Assembly (NCBI GenBank): GCA_033964015.1
Contig: CM066915.1
Span: forward strand, 12,051,573-12,115,572
DNA: 64,000 nucleotides
Origin: Scolanthus callimorphus
Lineage: Eukaryota > Cnidaria > Anthozoa > Actiniaria > Edwardsiidae
Direction: 5' to 3'
Position 1 is the stretch's first letter, and each line of letters starts with the position of its first letter. Below, one piece after another: positions 1 to 10,034 of this stretch. The notes below the pieces were generated by a model that saw only the letters and a list, made by a program, of their open reading frames with translations, was not told the origin of the DNA and made no database searches. The translations under genes were made by a program, and so were the position numbers.

Positions 1-310
1 GGTATCTCATTGGTGTTTCTATAATAAATATCGTGTAACAAATCGGGATTGTTATGTAAAAAGACGGACACAATATATATCTTGTAAACAGCAGGCGATT
101 CAGAATAACAGAGTATAACAACAAATGTTTTGCCAAAGTTTCGGCTTTGTTTATTAACAGCCTTCATCAGGGCAACTCTTACTTACCGGGATTGTCATGT
201 AAAAAGACGGTCACAATATATATCCTGTAAAGAACCGGGATTTATGGTTATGTTCTAAAGACGGGCACAATATTTATCTTAAAGAACCGCAGGCCGGTTG
301 TTAAAGGGGC
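1..310. repeat. Degenerate copies of a GTAAAAAGACGG repeat
   Basis: Three loose copies of a phrase built on GGGATTGT-ATGTAAAAAGACGG followed by CACAATATATATC are seen near 40-95, 188-235 and 236-290. A related phrase with GTAAAAAGCCTGG recurs at 3900-4050. Between copies 1 and 2 lies a hammerhead-like motif on the minus strand. This may be decayed pseudo-LTR material of a Penelope-like element, but no coding part is left here, so the class is inferred only from the ribozyme relic. Confidence 0.45.
131..174 (-). ncRNA. Hammerhead ribozyme relic
   Basis: Read on the minus strand: 4-bp stem I (TGCC/GGCA), core CTGATGA, a stem II of AGGCT/AGCC with a long AU-rich loop, then GAAAC. The expected G-U before the cleavage nucleotide is U-U here, so the C15.2-G16.2 pair of stem III is lost. 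Type I hammerheads of this short-stem-III kind are known from Penelope-like element pLTRs. Layout seen in sequence; activity unlikely. Confidence 0.5.
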
Positions 311-1150
311 TCTCGCACGCTTGCTGGCCACAGAAAATAGCTGAAATCGCAATCCAATTCCATCCGCTCGATAGCAGGTCAAAACAACCTAGAATTGCAT
401 TTGTCTAAGACTTGAAAGGTTTTTCTATTGATGTGGAGGATTATTTTGATTACTACGGGCAATTGTACATATGTTTTATGGCTACATTTTTGCTTATTTT
501 ATGTCCACGGTGGAGAATACTACCATTTTACACTCAAAAATCTTAGACTTAGCCATATACAGCGGTAGGATTTCTATGTAAACCGTTCGGATCTTTACAA
601 TGTAGAAAGCCTGTCTCTTTATAGAAAGATCCTGAACCTACTTTGGTCGAAAACGACCACGACTCACTGCTGCTCTCACTGACTGCTCACTGACACGGCT
701 TTGCATTCAGTCAGTCTATAGTCTCCGATAATCATATGAATTACGTCTCGCTAGTTGTTAGGATATTTGGCTGGATCGAAACAATTTTTTTACGATGAAC
801 CCAGCTCAGTATTATTATGCACGTTATGGACTTGCTGTAAAGTACGTTAAACAGTCACTGGGCTTCACTGATAGTTTTGCTATATCAGGTCCAGTGGTAA
901 GCTCTAAACGTACTATATTTTGTGGAAGAATTAACAATATATCGCATTCCATAATACATTCTCAAAGTAAAGATCCAGGCTCTTTAACTCATGTGAAAGC
1001 CGGGATTCATGCATTTAATGGGTAAAAAGCGAGGATCTTTACCATTATCTTATTACTGGATTTTATTGCAAAAACCCGCGCTCAAAATAACATCTTGGTT
1101 CTTTGCATATTTAAGATCAGGGAAAACCCCTTTCCGGCTTGCACTATTTC
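311..1150. other. No recognisable feature
   Basis: AT-rich sequence with short open frames only (the longest, 795-1025, has 76 codons and no recognisable domain). Nothing I can assign to a gene or a repeat family in this window. Confidence 0.4.
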
Positions 1151-1266
1151 AAGATGCAAGATGCAAGATGCAAGATGCAAGATGCAAAGATGCAAAGATG
1201 CAGAGATGCAGAGATGCAGAGATGCAAAGATGCATAGATGCAAAGATGCAAAAGATGCAAAGATAC
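1151..1266. repeat. GATGCAA/GATGCAGA minisatellite
   Basis: Short tandem array of a 7-8 bp phrase (AAGATGC, GATGCAGA, GATGCAAA), about 15 copies with drift between A and G at one position. The open frames across it, rich in Cys-Lys-Met-Gln-Asp-Ala, are a by-product of the repeat. Confidence 0.9.
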
Positions 1267-1324
1267 AAGGGTATCAAATTACAGCATTAGTGAAAATTCC
1301 TAATACAGTGTTGACAGCCGCAAT

Positions 1325-1548
1325 AGCTGTATTCACACTAGAGACGGAAAACTCGCTTGAGACGAGTTTCTCGTCAGAAAATATTCCTGTCTTATGTCAA
1401 TTCTACTCAGAAACACTTGCTTGTTATCTTTCTAGACCTTCTTCTTCAAAAAAAAATGTTTTCGCGTGATCACAGAAGAACAGGGAACCATATTCAAGGC
1501 GAGAAACTCGTCTCAGACGAGTTTTCCGTCTCTAGTGTGAATACAGCT
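1325..1548. mobile_element. Short inverted-repeat element (MITE-like)
   Basis: About 50-bp near-perfect inverted ends: AGCTGTATTCACACTAGAG at 1325 and its complement ending at 1548. Each arm holds the inner palindrome CTCGTCTGAGACGAG or a variant. The loop between has no coding capacity. Non-autonomous foldback or MITE is inferred; no target duplication is clear. Confidence 0.65.
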
Positions 1549-1553
1549 AATGT

Positions 1554-2493
1554 CTCATAATAAATACATTATTGGCGGTTGTACGCGTGAGCCGAGTATC
1601 GATTTATTTAGCAATTTCGCATTATTTTACCAATTTTAGAAGCTTCACGATGAAAACAAAAATAAAAACCACGTTTATGACAAAAAAAGAAGCTCGAAAA
1701 CCGGATAAATTCGAAATAATAATAATAATAATATTTATAAAGCGCTGCTTCTGTTAAAAATCCAGTAGCGCTTTACAATTTTACTCGAAAAACCTACGCC
1801 CCCTCCCTCACCGAGGTATGTGTATAAGTTTCCCTTTTAGCTGGCTACAATTTACAGAACGAATGTTTTTTTGTAGAAACGCCAATTCTGGTTCAAGTGA
1901 CGTTTTCTCGTTGTTTTCGGCTCGCGCTTTCCGCCTGAATTATGATATGAGTTCAATACACTCTTTTTTCTTTTATAAGAACCTTTTTTATAAGAACGTT
2001 CAGCCTGAAATTTACCCAAATTTTAAGAACATGCTAATCTGCTAAGAAAATACCTGAGCCTCAAATAGGAGCAAAATAGATTTATTTTCAGTGATGCGTT
2101 CTAAAATCCAGAATCAAATGTGTTAACAATAACGACCTTCAATATTGTAATTTATAAACTCTCTACTTCATTGGTATGTATCCTTCTATAAGATCTATCA
2201 TATTTCAGGTTCCGACGTCACTGAAATGTAAGAACATCCGTAAGAACATTTCCAGCCTCAAACTGCTCCAAAAATAAGAACGGCCCAGCCTCAACTGAAA
2301 ATTAGACGTTCTTATAAAAAAAAAGGAGTGTATATTATCTTGGAGAGCTCGAAGTAAAAGAGGTATTCTGGGCAATTGAGTTCTATGTAGTTTTCATTGT
2401 GAAGCTTCTAAAATTGGTATAATAATGCGAAATTGCTAAATAAATTGAAACTCGGCCCCCGCGTACAACCGCCAATAATTTATTTATTATGAG
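1554..2493. mobile_element. 940-bp element with about 105-bp terminal inverted repeats
   Basis: Left end CTCATAATAAATACATTATT (1554) and the complement of the right end (to 2493) match over roughly 105 bp with few differences, through the TTCGCATTATT and GAAGCTTCAC phrases. The interior has no transposase. It holds a LINE-type 3' tail at 1714-1785 and repeats of TATAAGAAC around 1975-2330. A non-autonomous long-TIR DNA element is the simplest reading. Confidence 0.7.
1714..1785 (-). mobile_element. 3' tail of a CR1/L2-like LINE or derived SINE
   Basis: On the minus strand: TTGTAAAGCGCTACTGG ... AGCGCTTTATAAA followed by (TTA)n. This AAAGCGC hairpin plus trinucleotide tail matches the one at 10890-10963 on the plus strand. 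It is a typical 3' end of a non-LTR element; no coding sequence is attached. Confidence 0.55.
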
Positions 2494-3138
2494 AATAAAA
2501 TTGTCCCTTCAGAAACCCTTGACTGTAGAAAGATCATTATAACATAGACACGATATAACGCGCGCTCTGATTGGCTGATTTTCTATGTGAAAGAAATGGA
2601 TATACCATAGAGATTTCCCATAGAAATTACGTCATCACTCGGAATCAAGCGAAACGGGAGGCAAGATTGAGCTCGCCAATGTCACAAAAGCTGTCAAAAA
2701 CAACACCCTGGATCTAAAACAAGCTCTGGAAATTGAAAGCAAGTGAAAAGGAACCTGTTTCAGATGGATTTCTGCAGTTTGGGAAATCCGATGACTGATA
2801 GATAGGTTTATTTTTGCAAAATTTGCTCCTTTTCGTGCGAGTTTTGAGGGCTCTGTTTTGAGTGCTGTTTTTATTCAAGTCCGGAAGAATTTCTACTTCA
2901 GCGGCTAGCTTCCACTAGCTTTTGAAAAGTCCACTTACAGTGTAACTAAAACGGCTAAAAAGAGAGGAGATTTGTCAGTTCGTGTGTATATCCAGTTCTA
3001 TAATTCCAACCGAATTTTATTCCCGTTTGAGCATGATTTAAGCTTAAATTTTTCTTGCAAGTTATGGGGGATTGTTGTTTGCGTGCGTTTTGTTTCCAAC
3101 TTTATTTTGCGAAACTTCGTTGTCTATGTTATAAAAGC
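2494..3138. other. Non-coding stretch with CCAAT-like repeat motif
   Basis: No gene seen. It contains CGCGCGCTCTGATTGGCTG at about 2558-2577, a motif that returns at several other sites in the window, and TATATCCAGTTCTA near 2985, a partial copy of the arm of the palindrome that follows. Confidence 0.45.
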
Positions 3139-3321
3139 AATGGTCCATACTTAGCAGTGCGTATATCCAGTTCTGGAAGCACTTGGATAGTTGAGAGAGC
3201 ACTCAGCTAGCTAGAGTCGCACTCGGCTAACGCCTCGTGCGACTCTCACGCTACCTTCGTGCTCTCTCAACTATCCGCGTGCTTCCAGAACTGGATATAC
3301 GCACGCTAAGCATGGACCATT
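3139..3321. repeat. Long imperfect palindrome (about 85-bp arms)
   Basis: Starts AATGGTCCATACTTAGCAG and ends with the near complement. Shared arm phrases are GTATATCCAGTTCTGGAAGC and GATAGTTGAGAGAGCAC. The centre lies near 3228-3232 around GGCTAACGCCTCG. It would fold into one long hairpin. Likely the core of a foldback element; no coding role seen. Confidence 0.75.
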
Positions 3322-3894
3322 CCTTAACTCGAGCAAATCAATGCACAGGTAGTGCCTAGTATGTATAACATCCAAGAAAGAAACTCACACTAATGAATTA
3401 GGATACTTCTGAATGACATTTGATCAGATAATTGTTTTATTTCGCCAATCAATTCGAGATGCGAGCTATACTTAATAGAGCGGGTTTGCTTATGTAATTG
3501 ATTCATGTTTTCAAGCAATAAATTTGTATAATCGCTTTCGATCGGTTTTACTACAGCCATCTGAAATCTCCTCATCTTTGGCATCCATTGCATTACCTGT
3601 ATTTATAATGACTAGTGAAACTTTTCCCGCACCACAAAGCGTCATCAAATTGTTTTCTAGCTGTGGCGATATCCAAACGATGCATTCAAACCAACATATC
3701 GCCCATACTTGATCGGGGGTTTATTATCGGCAATTTATAGTCAAGACGTATTGATATTATATATAACGAAACTTCCTTTAGAAGGAAACGCATTAATAGT
3801 TGAAAGATCAAAATGTGGCTAGTACTATTCGGAAAACTTGTGCTGCGAAAATCAAGAACATCTCCCCTTTATTTCCTGTAACCCGTGTTTGTCC
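3322..3894. other. No recognisable feature
   Basis: Short open frames on both strands (up to 67 codons) without recognisable motifs. I see no repeat shared with the rest of the window. Confidence 0.4.
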
Positions 3895-4055
3895 CTTTTT
3901 GTTATGTAACAATCCCGGCTTTTTACAAAATATATATCGTGTAACAAACCGGTCGCAAAATATAAATATATATCGGATGTAAAAAGCCTGGATTGTTACA
4001 TGTAAAAAGCCTGGATTGTTACATAACAAGCCAGGCTTTTGATTATGACACGATT
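3895..4055. repeat. Short tandem of an ATGTAAAAAGCCTGG phrase
   Basis: Two adjacent direct copies near 3977 and 4000 plus inverted and partial copies (CCCGGCTTTTTACA, AACAAGCCAGGC). Related to the GTAAAAAGACGG repeats at the window start. Confidence 0.65.
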
Positions 4056-4192
4056 TATACAGCACATATATATACATATTTCAAATTGCATTATTGTTTC
4101 ACTACTATTTTAAATATTTTTAAATATTTTATATATGTTTTATCTTTTTAATAGGTATAATTATTGTATACTCTTATATATTTCATCTTTTA

Positions 4193-4383
4193 CAGCCAAA
4201 GACGCTCAAGCGTCCCCCCCTAGAGCGCAATAATGAGTTGATTCTTGGAATATTGGATCCATTATTCGATTCAATAATGCATTCGGCTTGGGAAAACGTC
4301 TTTCAATTTGAACTTGGTTTTCGGTTTTTCATTGGACGATAAACGACGGAGGCACTTCCATATATAGAAAAATCCACAGGGAG
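4193..4383 (+). repeat. Left terminal inverted repeat of the mariner-like element
   Basis: Matches the reverse complement of 10670-10853 nearly base for base: CAGCCAAAGACGCTCAAGCG at the tip, GGAATATTGGATCCATT in the middle, AAAAATCCACAGGGA at the inner edge. A 10-bp gap (ACTTCC region near 4365) is the main difference. Flanked by TA. Confidence 0.85.
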
Positions 4384-5059
4384 CCATTGGTTTTGCGAGT
4401 CGTTTCCAATATGGCGCCAAGAAACCAGGAGGGTAGACTTTACGAGCCTGGTAATCCTCTCCCTCGTTCGTTTAGAGAGGACATTGTTAAACAGTATTAT
4501 GAGGGACATTCCAAAAAGCATATAGCCCGTGATTTAAGGGTGTCGGCGCGTGGTGTGAGGAAGATAATCAATCAGTTTGAACAGTATGGATCCGTTGAAC
4601 CTTTTTCAAATGGTGGGAGTGATTCAAACAAAATAACGGATAACATTTTACATTGCATCGAAATATGGAAGCTCAAAAAGCCATCCATTTATGCTAGTGA
4701 GTTGCGACAGAAGCTGCTTCTTCAAGGGATTTGCGACAGGGATGTATTGCCTTCTTGTAGGTCAATAAATCGAGCCTTGCACGGAAAGTTAGGCATGACA
4801 CACAAAAAGAGTTCTCAGATACCACTGGAACAGGAACAAAACATTTGGAAAGTGGACGAGTACCTAGAAAGAATCCAAGGACTGCACCCATCAACACTTC
4901 ATTTTTTCGACGAAGCTTCTGTCATAAAAACAACTTCGAATCGGCAGTATGGAAGTAGCTACAAGGGAACCAGAGCTATCGAGGTACAAAGATATGCGTC
5001 TAATTCTACATACACGGTCAATCTTTTGCATAGTGTCTTTGGGGTGGATTACTACAATA

Positions 5060-5922
5060 ATATATAGATTTAGCCACTGGCTAGAAGCGGAGCTCCCGGT
5101 TACATATTTTTTATAAAAGGGTGCGTTTACCTATCTTGTTGGACCATTGCTAGGGAAAATTATAAGTCCTGCAAAAGATTAATAATGTGACGTGTCGCGA
5201 CGTCACTTGCTACAGAAAACATTCTTGTTCTCCATTGCCATACTGGCAAATTCAGATTTTTTTTATGTTGCATTTCAAAGAGCTCCATACCCACATACTC
5301 CGGATGTTTTCTCGACTGTACCCAAGTTTGTCCGCCTAGCGATGTTGCCTTCTCGAGATATAGACTTTTCTAGATTTAATAACGTCATCGATGACGTCAT
5401 GTCACGTGATCTTGGTAGTGCACCCCCCTTGCTTCCAAAATAAGTTTACCCAAGTTTGGTCACCTAGCGATGTTGCTTTCCTGAGATATTCACTTTTCTA
5501 GTTTTGATGACGTCATCGATGACGTCATGCCACGTGACCTTGGAAGTGAACTCCCCTTGCCTCCAAAATAACTTTACCAAAGTTTGGTCACCTAGCGATG
5601 TTGCCTTCTTAAGATATTGACTTTTCTACTTTTAATGACGTCATCGATGACGTCATGTCACGTGACCTTGGTGGTGCATCCCCCTTACCTCCAAAATATT
5701 TTTACCCAAGTTTGGTCACCTAGCGATGTTGCCTTCTTGAGATATTGATTTTTCTAGTCTCGATGACGTCATTCCGGACGAACGGACGAACGAACGAACC
5801 ACAAACCGGAAGTCCATGACAGCATCGTTGGATGCATATACACTTTTTTTTGTTCCTTTTTCTCCTGCATGTAGCTATGGGGCTCCGCTCGCGGGCGCCT
5901 TGGGCGCCCGCGGGAGCTCCGC
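5060..5922. mobile_element. TA-flanked non-autonomous element (ATATATAG...CTCCGC family), 863 bp
   Basis: Ends are ATATATAGATTTAGCC at 5060 and GCGGGAGCTCCGC at 5922, with TA on both sides; taking it out repairs the transposase frame. Subterminal phrases are the palindrome TAGCCACTGGCTA, AGCGGAGCTCCCG near the left end, and CGCGGGCGCC-TT-GGGCGCCCGCG near the right. The interior is a 128-bp satellite. Same ends are seen at 25416, 30737/39846 and 43180/44571. No open frame of a transposase. Confidence 0.85.
5320..5790 (+). repeat. 128-bp tandem repeat, about 3.7 copies
   Basis: Copies start at 5320, 5448, 5576 and 5704, an exact 128-bp spacing. Each holds ACCCAAGTTTGGTCACCTAG, an AGATATTGACTTTTCTA phrase, and, in the first three, the double palindrome TGACGTCATCGATGACGTCA (two CRE-like TGACGTCA sites) followed by CACGTGACCTTGG. 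The fourth copy breaks off into (CGAA)n. Related single units lie at about 13085-13185 and 25190-25300. Confidence 0.92.
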
Positions 5923-6351
5923 TATCATACTTGGTGCCTCCAATGGCGAGGAACTAGTGTCATTTTTTGAATATGCTTTTGATTGTGAAAGGGAAAATGG
6001 TCTCCAAGTTTTTGTTAGGATACGGTAATACTGGATAACTGTGGCTTTCACCATGGGAGAATCACTGAACAAGCAGTCAGAGAAATCCTTGCTACCAGGG
6101 AAGTCGAATTACTGTTTCAACCACCATATTCGCCACATCTTAACACCTGTGAATACTGTTTTCACCAAATGAAAGTGGGCCTTTGACACAATGAGAACTA
6201 CTCACAGGAATACACAGAAATGAATAATGGATGCTCTTGACAACATCACACCAACTAATTCTGTGAACTATTTTAGGCATTGTGGTTATATTCTGTAAAC
6301 ATCATAAGCTTGTATGGTAGAGTGAGTATTTATGGAGATTAGTCACTAAAT

Positions 6352-6699
6352 GGCTGATTGCATTTTGAAACTGCACCGGGGAGGGTGGCCGATTGCATTT
6401 TTAAACTGCACCGGGGAGGGGGGGGGGGGGTTCCCTTAAAAAGACCCCCTCCCTTGGAATTTCCAACATCATAAAGGACCCCCTCCCCTGGAATTTCCAC
6501 CTTGTCTGGCAAAATACCCCTGGAAAATCTATTTTTGGATAAAATGTCCCTTGAAAGTCTCCTTTTTTACCTCTCACCCTTGAAATTTCCAGGTTCCAGA
6601 CACACCCCATCCTTTGGAATTTCCAGAGTCCAATACAACCCCCTAGGAAAACTTTCCTCAACCTCCCCTGTATGGTTTACAGCAAAAATGCAATCAGCC
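6352..6699. mobile_element. MITE with GGCTGATTGCATTTT ends
   Basis: Left end GGCTGATTGCATTTT at 6352 (and a second copy GGCCGATTGCATTTT at 6386) mirrors the right end finishing TGCAATCAGCC at 6699. AAT borders both sides, a possible 3-bp target duplication. The interior repeats CCCCTGGAATTTCC phrases and a run of 14 G. Open frames through it are repeat artefacts. Confidence 0.6.
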
Positions 6700-6947
6700 A
6701 ATGTCTCTCCATACTTTGGCAAAAAATGTGTCATTCCAGGAAATCATCTGACGTATTTACGTTCAGCTTTTTTGTGTGAAATTTCGCAAATACAAGAGCA
6801 TTTTCTTAAGTAAAAAAGAAAATAATAATAATTTCAAAACAAACCCAAAATTTGACCTGTTTCTGTAAACAGGTGTAAGTAAGGTCTGGATCCACACCTG
6901 CCCACCACTGAGGGAATTTAAAAAGAATCCCCTCACCCCTCTGGAAT

Positions 6948-7094
6948 TTCCAGATTCTTGATTATCTTCCTGACACCACATGCTAACACTCTTAAATGAC
7001 AAGGTATATGCTTCTTGGAATATCCCTGATAATACTGACTAACAATTTCTTCACTAATTAAATGATGGAGAGGTTTGCCAGGCTCATAAAGGTT
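6948..7094 (-). pseudogene. Second mariner-like transposase start, fragment
   Basis: Minus-strand translation contains NLYEPGKPLHHLISEEIVSQ and YYQGYSKKHI...GVRKII, which lines up with the helix-turn-helix start of the transposase at 4411 (RLYEPGNPL..., YYEGHSKKHIA...). About 49 codons remain. It ends where a CTGGAATTTCC repeat begins. A diverged relative in opposite orientation lying inside the first element. Confidence 0.7.
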
Positions 7095-7807
7095 TTGGCT
7101 GTAACTTTCATCCAGCTTTGATGTAAGGTATAATATGCGAGTCAATGAAAGTTGTACACTGTATAACTCTCATGGCCCATTTGATCACAAGTGCAAGTCA
7201 ATAGGCAGTCAAGTAAATGTGCAATGCCCTGTTGAGGACCCCAGCTGCAGCTTCCCACTCTGGAAATTTTGCGTTGGAACCAACCAACTTAGAATTCCTG
7301 TGGACCATCACATTGGAATTTGTGCTAAACCACCTGTAATTTTGTATTTTAAGGGTACCCACCCTGGAAACTCAAGCTCCAATTTGACCACCCAACCTGG
7401 AATTCCAGGTCCTCAACAGGAGATTTGTGTGATTGTCCAATGATAGTTACTGTAAAACTCTTGTCAGTTATTTTCCACTCAAGACATGATTAGCTAACAT
7501 TCTACAGGAAGAAATGTTGGATTTTGTTGCATTCATATTGTCTTCAGTTATGCTTAGCTTTGAAAGTATTATTGCCAATGTGAGGAGGGTACAAAATAAG
7601 TTACCTGAAATAGTTTCAGGGCTATAATTTGTTTGCAGTTTTTAGGAGAGAATAGTATTGCATCTGCACTTAAACAGGTAGAACTGATATAAAAAAATAT
7701 TAAGCTGACAGAGGAAGATGTGGCCCTGCAGCTCCCCACCGTATGTAGGTTTTCAGGTATTTATAGCTTATAATATATTGTTCTCATGTACCCTCAATCA
7801 ATCAGAG

Positions 7808-8195
7808 TAGGCTTTGCTCCTGGGGATAGGGGTACTCCCATACTTTTTGCTTGGGATGATCGTCGAGAATTTTCAGTTTCACCCCTAAAAGGTACCAAAA
7901 GGGCATGGCATAGATAATAATATTATATTTACGGTACCCTAAAAGATACCCATCCCAAAATGTCTGTCTTTGGATAAAATGCTGCATTTAATGTTGTCTA
8001 ATTTGATCATCTTGTCATCAAGTACTATCTCTCTATGTTAGAGCCCTAAAAGATACTAATCTCCCTTAAATCTTATGCAGATCAAGCTAACCCCTAAAAG
8101 AGACCAAAACCCATGATTTTAACTCCTAAAAGATAAGGATGATCATCCTTGACCAAAAAATATGGGATCCATCCTGGGGCTTTGCAAGACTGTGT
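7808..8195. mobile_element. MITE-like unit of CCTAAAAGATACC repeats
   Basis: Ends are roughly inverted (GGCTTTGCTCCTGGGGAT... near 7810 against ...TGGGGCTTTGC near 8190, and GGGATGATC against GATCATCC). The inside repeats CCTAAAAGATAC or CCCTAAAAGGTACC at least five times. Similar phrase style to the element at 19248-19651. Boundaries are approximate. Confidence 0.45.
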
Positions 8196-8666
8196 AGCTT
8201 TAACACACAACTATAAAAGTATACAGTGTGCTTGTAACCAATGGTATGCTGTTATTGGTTTCTTTTGTTCAAATACTAGTAGAGCAGCCTAAAAAAGAAG
8301 TTACAGTGAACTGTTAGTGGCATACCTGTACTGCATGCAAGCAGCAAAAGAAATCCACACAATACTGTACGTGGCTTTGCTAATACGTGAAGTACCTCAA
8401 GACCAATTAAGCCCCACAAGGAGCGAGTAACAAAGAAGGAGGCCATGGTCGAACGAGGCTGTTCTTTTGTAATTTCTGTTACTGATGAGCATGGTTACTA
8501 CTAGACATTTCATCATGTATTGTGCCTGGTTTTCATAAAATAAAAGGAAGCTCCTAGGCTATGATTTTAGAAGAGGGGTGAAAAATGAAACCAACGGCTT
8601 AAATGGATGATTCCAGCTATAAACGTGCACACACTTTTTTCTTAAAATGCCTATGGGATGTAACAC

Positions 8667-8800
8667 AACTACCAGGATGTAACGTGTACATTCTATGCAA
8701 TTACTGCATATAATGTAACAACTACCGACATTCAACGTGTACATTCTATGCAATTACTGCATATAATGTAACAACTACCGACATGCAGTGTGCACATTCA
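8667..8800 (+). repeat. 53-bp tandem repeat, about 2.5 copies
   Basis: AACGTGTACATTCTATGCAA starts at 8681 and again at 8734, 53 bp apart, each preceded by AACTACC-GACAT or AACTACCAGGAT. A third partial copy (CAGTGTGCACATTCA) ends near 8800. Confidence 0.85.
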
Positions 8801-8974
8801 TTATAGCTGGTACCGCCCATCATTCAGAGTGGGACACTAAGCATATATTATCCAATGGTCAGTTTGAAAGTGATATTAAAACACTTTATTTCAACTCCAC
8901 AATATCTTTTATTCATTTCATCACTTTTGAACTGATTATATTACTTGTCAGTTATTTCACACACTTTAAGAGAT

Positions 8975-9125
8975 AATGCCAACAGTTTTACTAACTTTTA
9001 GTGCGACATGATCAATATGGTGCTTCCAATTCAAATTACTGTCGATTAGCACTCCAAGATATTTAACGTATTTTTTACGGTCAAGTGGTATCCAACGTTG
9101 GGAGTTACTAATTTACTCAAATCTG
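8975..9125 (-). pseudogene. LINE reverse transcriptase scrap
   Basis: Minus-strand translation reads KYVKYLGVLIDSNLNWKHH followed by IDHVALKVSKTVGII, the conserved segment after the catalytic RT palm in CR1-like and related non-LTR elements. About 50 codons, with no start or end. Confidence 0.7.
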
Positions 9126-9386
9126 AAGATGACTATATTGGTGTTTCTGAAGTAATTACGAGATTGCCTAAATCCTCTTTTCTGCCTTAAAGTCCAATTT
9201 AACAAATGCTATTAATTGATTATAATTTCATTATTTGCATTTCGTTACTTAACTGCTATCTCTTTGCCTTTTTCGGTTTTTTTTTCTCTTTTCTTAAAAA
9301 CAACAACTTTCTGTAAACTGATAAATTAGGAGCTATTTTGCGGGTTCAGCTTTCAAAATGTATTTAAGTTTATTGTGCAATAAAGT

Positions 9387-9410
9387 GTTGTTGTTGTTGT
9401 TGTTGTTGTT
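9387..9410 (+). repeat. (TTG)n microsatellite
   Basis: About eight GTT units directly after TGCAATAAAGT. Such an AATAAA-plus-trinucleotide tail may mark a non-LTR 3' end. Confidence 0.85.
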
Positions 9411-9833
9411 CACAAAACAACATGATTTCATGCTGCATGGTTATTCTGCAATTAATTGGATTGCAGCCAACTGCTCTGTCCTGAAAATACAAATCAGATT
9501 CTGAAAACATGGGTTTCGTTCTAGGCAGATGACTCCTGGAAACTTACTAGATAATCTCAACAAAAAATAAGCTATGAATTATGTGTGCTTGTACAAGAAA
9601 GTCAAAACAAGCAAACCAGTTACAGGCTGGATTTACAGTGTCTCAACTGCTACACAAAAGCCTCAGCAGTCAACCAGTCAAACATGTTCAAACTAGTCAG
9701 ACCCAAAAAGCAAAAGCATAAAAACAAAGGATTTCAAATCATATTGGCAATAAAATTGCTTTTGTAGACATTTTAAGTTATGTTTTTATAAAATACATAA
9801 GCTTACGAAAGGCAAGCATACTTTTATTTTAAT

Positions 9834-10034
9834 TGTGTGGTTCCAGAAAATATCCATTCCCCCCGATGGAAGTGTTGGGAAGGGACCACCACCCCTCTGG
9901 AATTTCCAAAGAAAAATACAGTATTTGTATGGGAAAAAAATCAGATAAATTGACCCCTCTCCCCCACAAACACACCCTTCCGGAAATTCCAATCTCTTCC
10001 GTGAGGGGGGATGGATATTTTCTAGAACCACACA
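9834..10034. mobile_element. 201-bp MITE with about 30-bp TIRs
   Basis: TGTGTGGTTCCAGAAAATAT at 9834 mirrors the end ATATTTTCTAGAACCACACA at 10034; the arms continue through ATCCATTCCCCCC. The inside has GGAATTTCC phrases shared with the element at 6352. No target duplication resolved. Frames on both strands here are artefacts of the inverted ends. Confidence 0.8.

Larger units (their letters stand above)
4411..6298 (+). pseudogene. Mariner-like transposase, interrupted and frameshifted
   Basis: I start at the ATG at 4411 (MAPRN...). Codons to 5059 give an N-terminal helix-turn-helix (SFREDIVKQYYEGHSKKHIA and following) and the first catalytic Asp of a DDE/D enzyme (LHFFDEAS, about residue 166 of this reading). 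An 863-bp insertion (5060-5922 plus duplicated TA) then cuts it. Removing it gives YYNIILGAS, restoring the frame. Downstream come the second Asp (ILDNCGFHHG) and the third acidic site (PPYSPHLNTCE), as expected for cut-and-paste IS630/Tc1/mariner transposases. A frameshift near 6025 and in-frame stops near 6187 and 6243 make it inactive. Product, if intact: element excision and integration at TA in the nucleus. Confidence 0.8.

Noticed and set aside
1355..1380. CTGACGAGAAAC on the minus strand as a hammerhead
   Set aside because: There is no stem II between the CUGACGA and GAAA boxes.
1009..1469. Overlapping ORFs of 93 and 124 codons
   Set aside because: Produced by the GATGCAA minisatellite and a MITE arm.
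6401..6813. ORFs of 86 and 103 codons on both strands
   Set aside because: Caused by CCCCTGGAATTTCC repeats and G-runs in a MITE.
8667..8800. 53-bp repeat as a CRISPR-like array
   Set aside because: Direct tandem repeat without unique spacers, in a eukaryotic genome.
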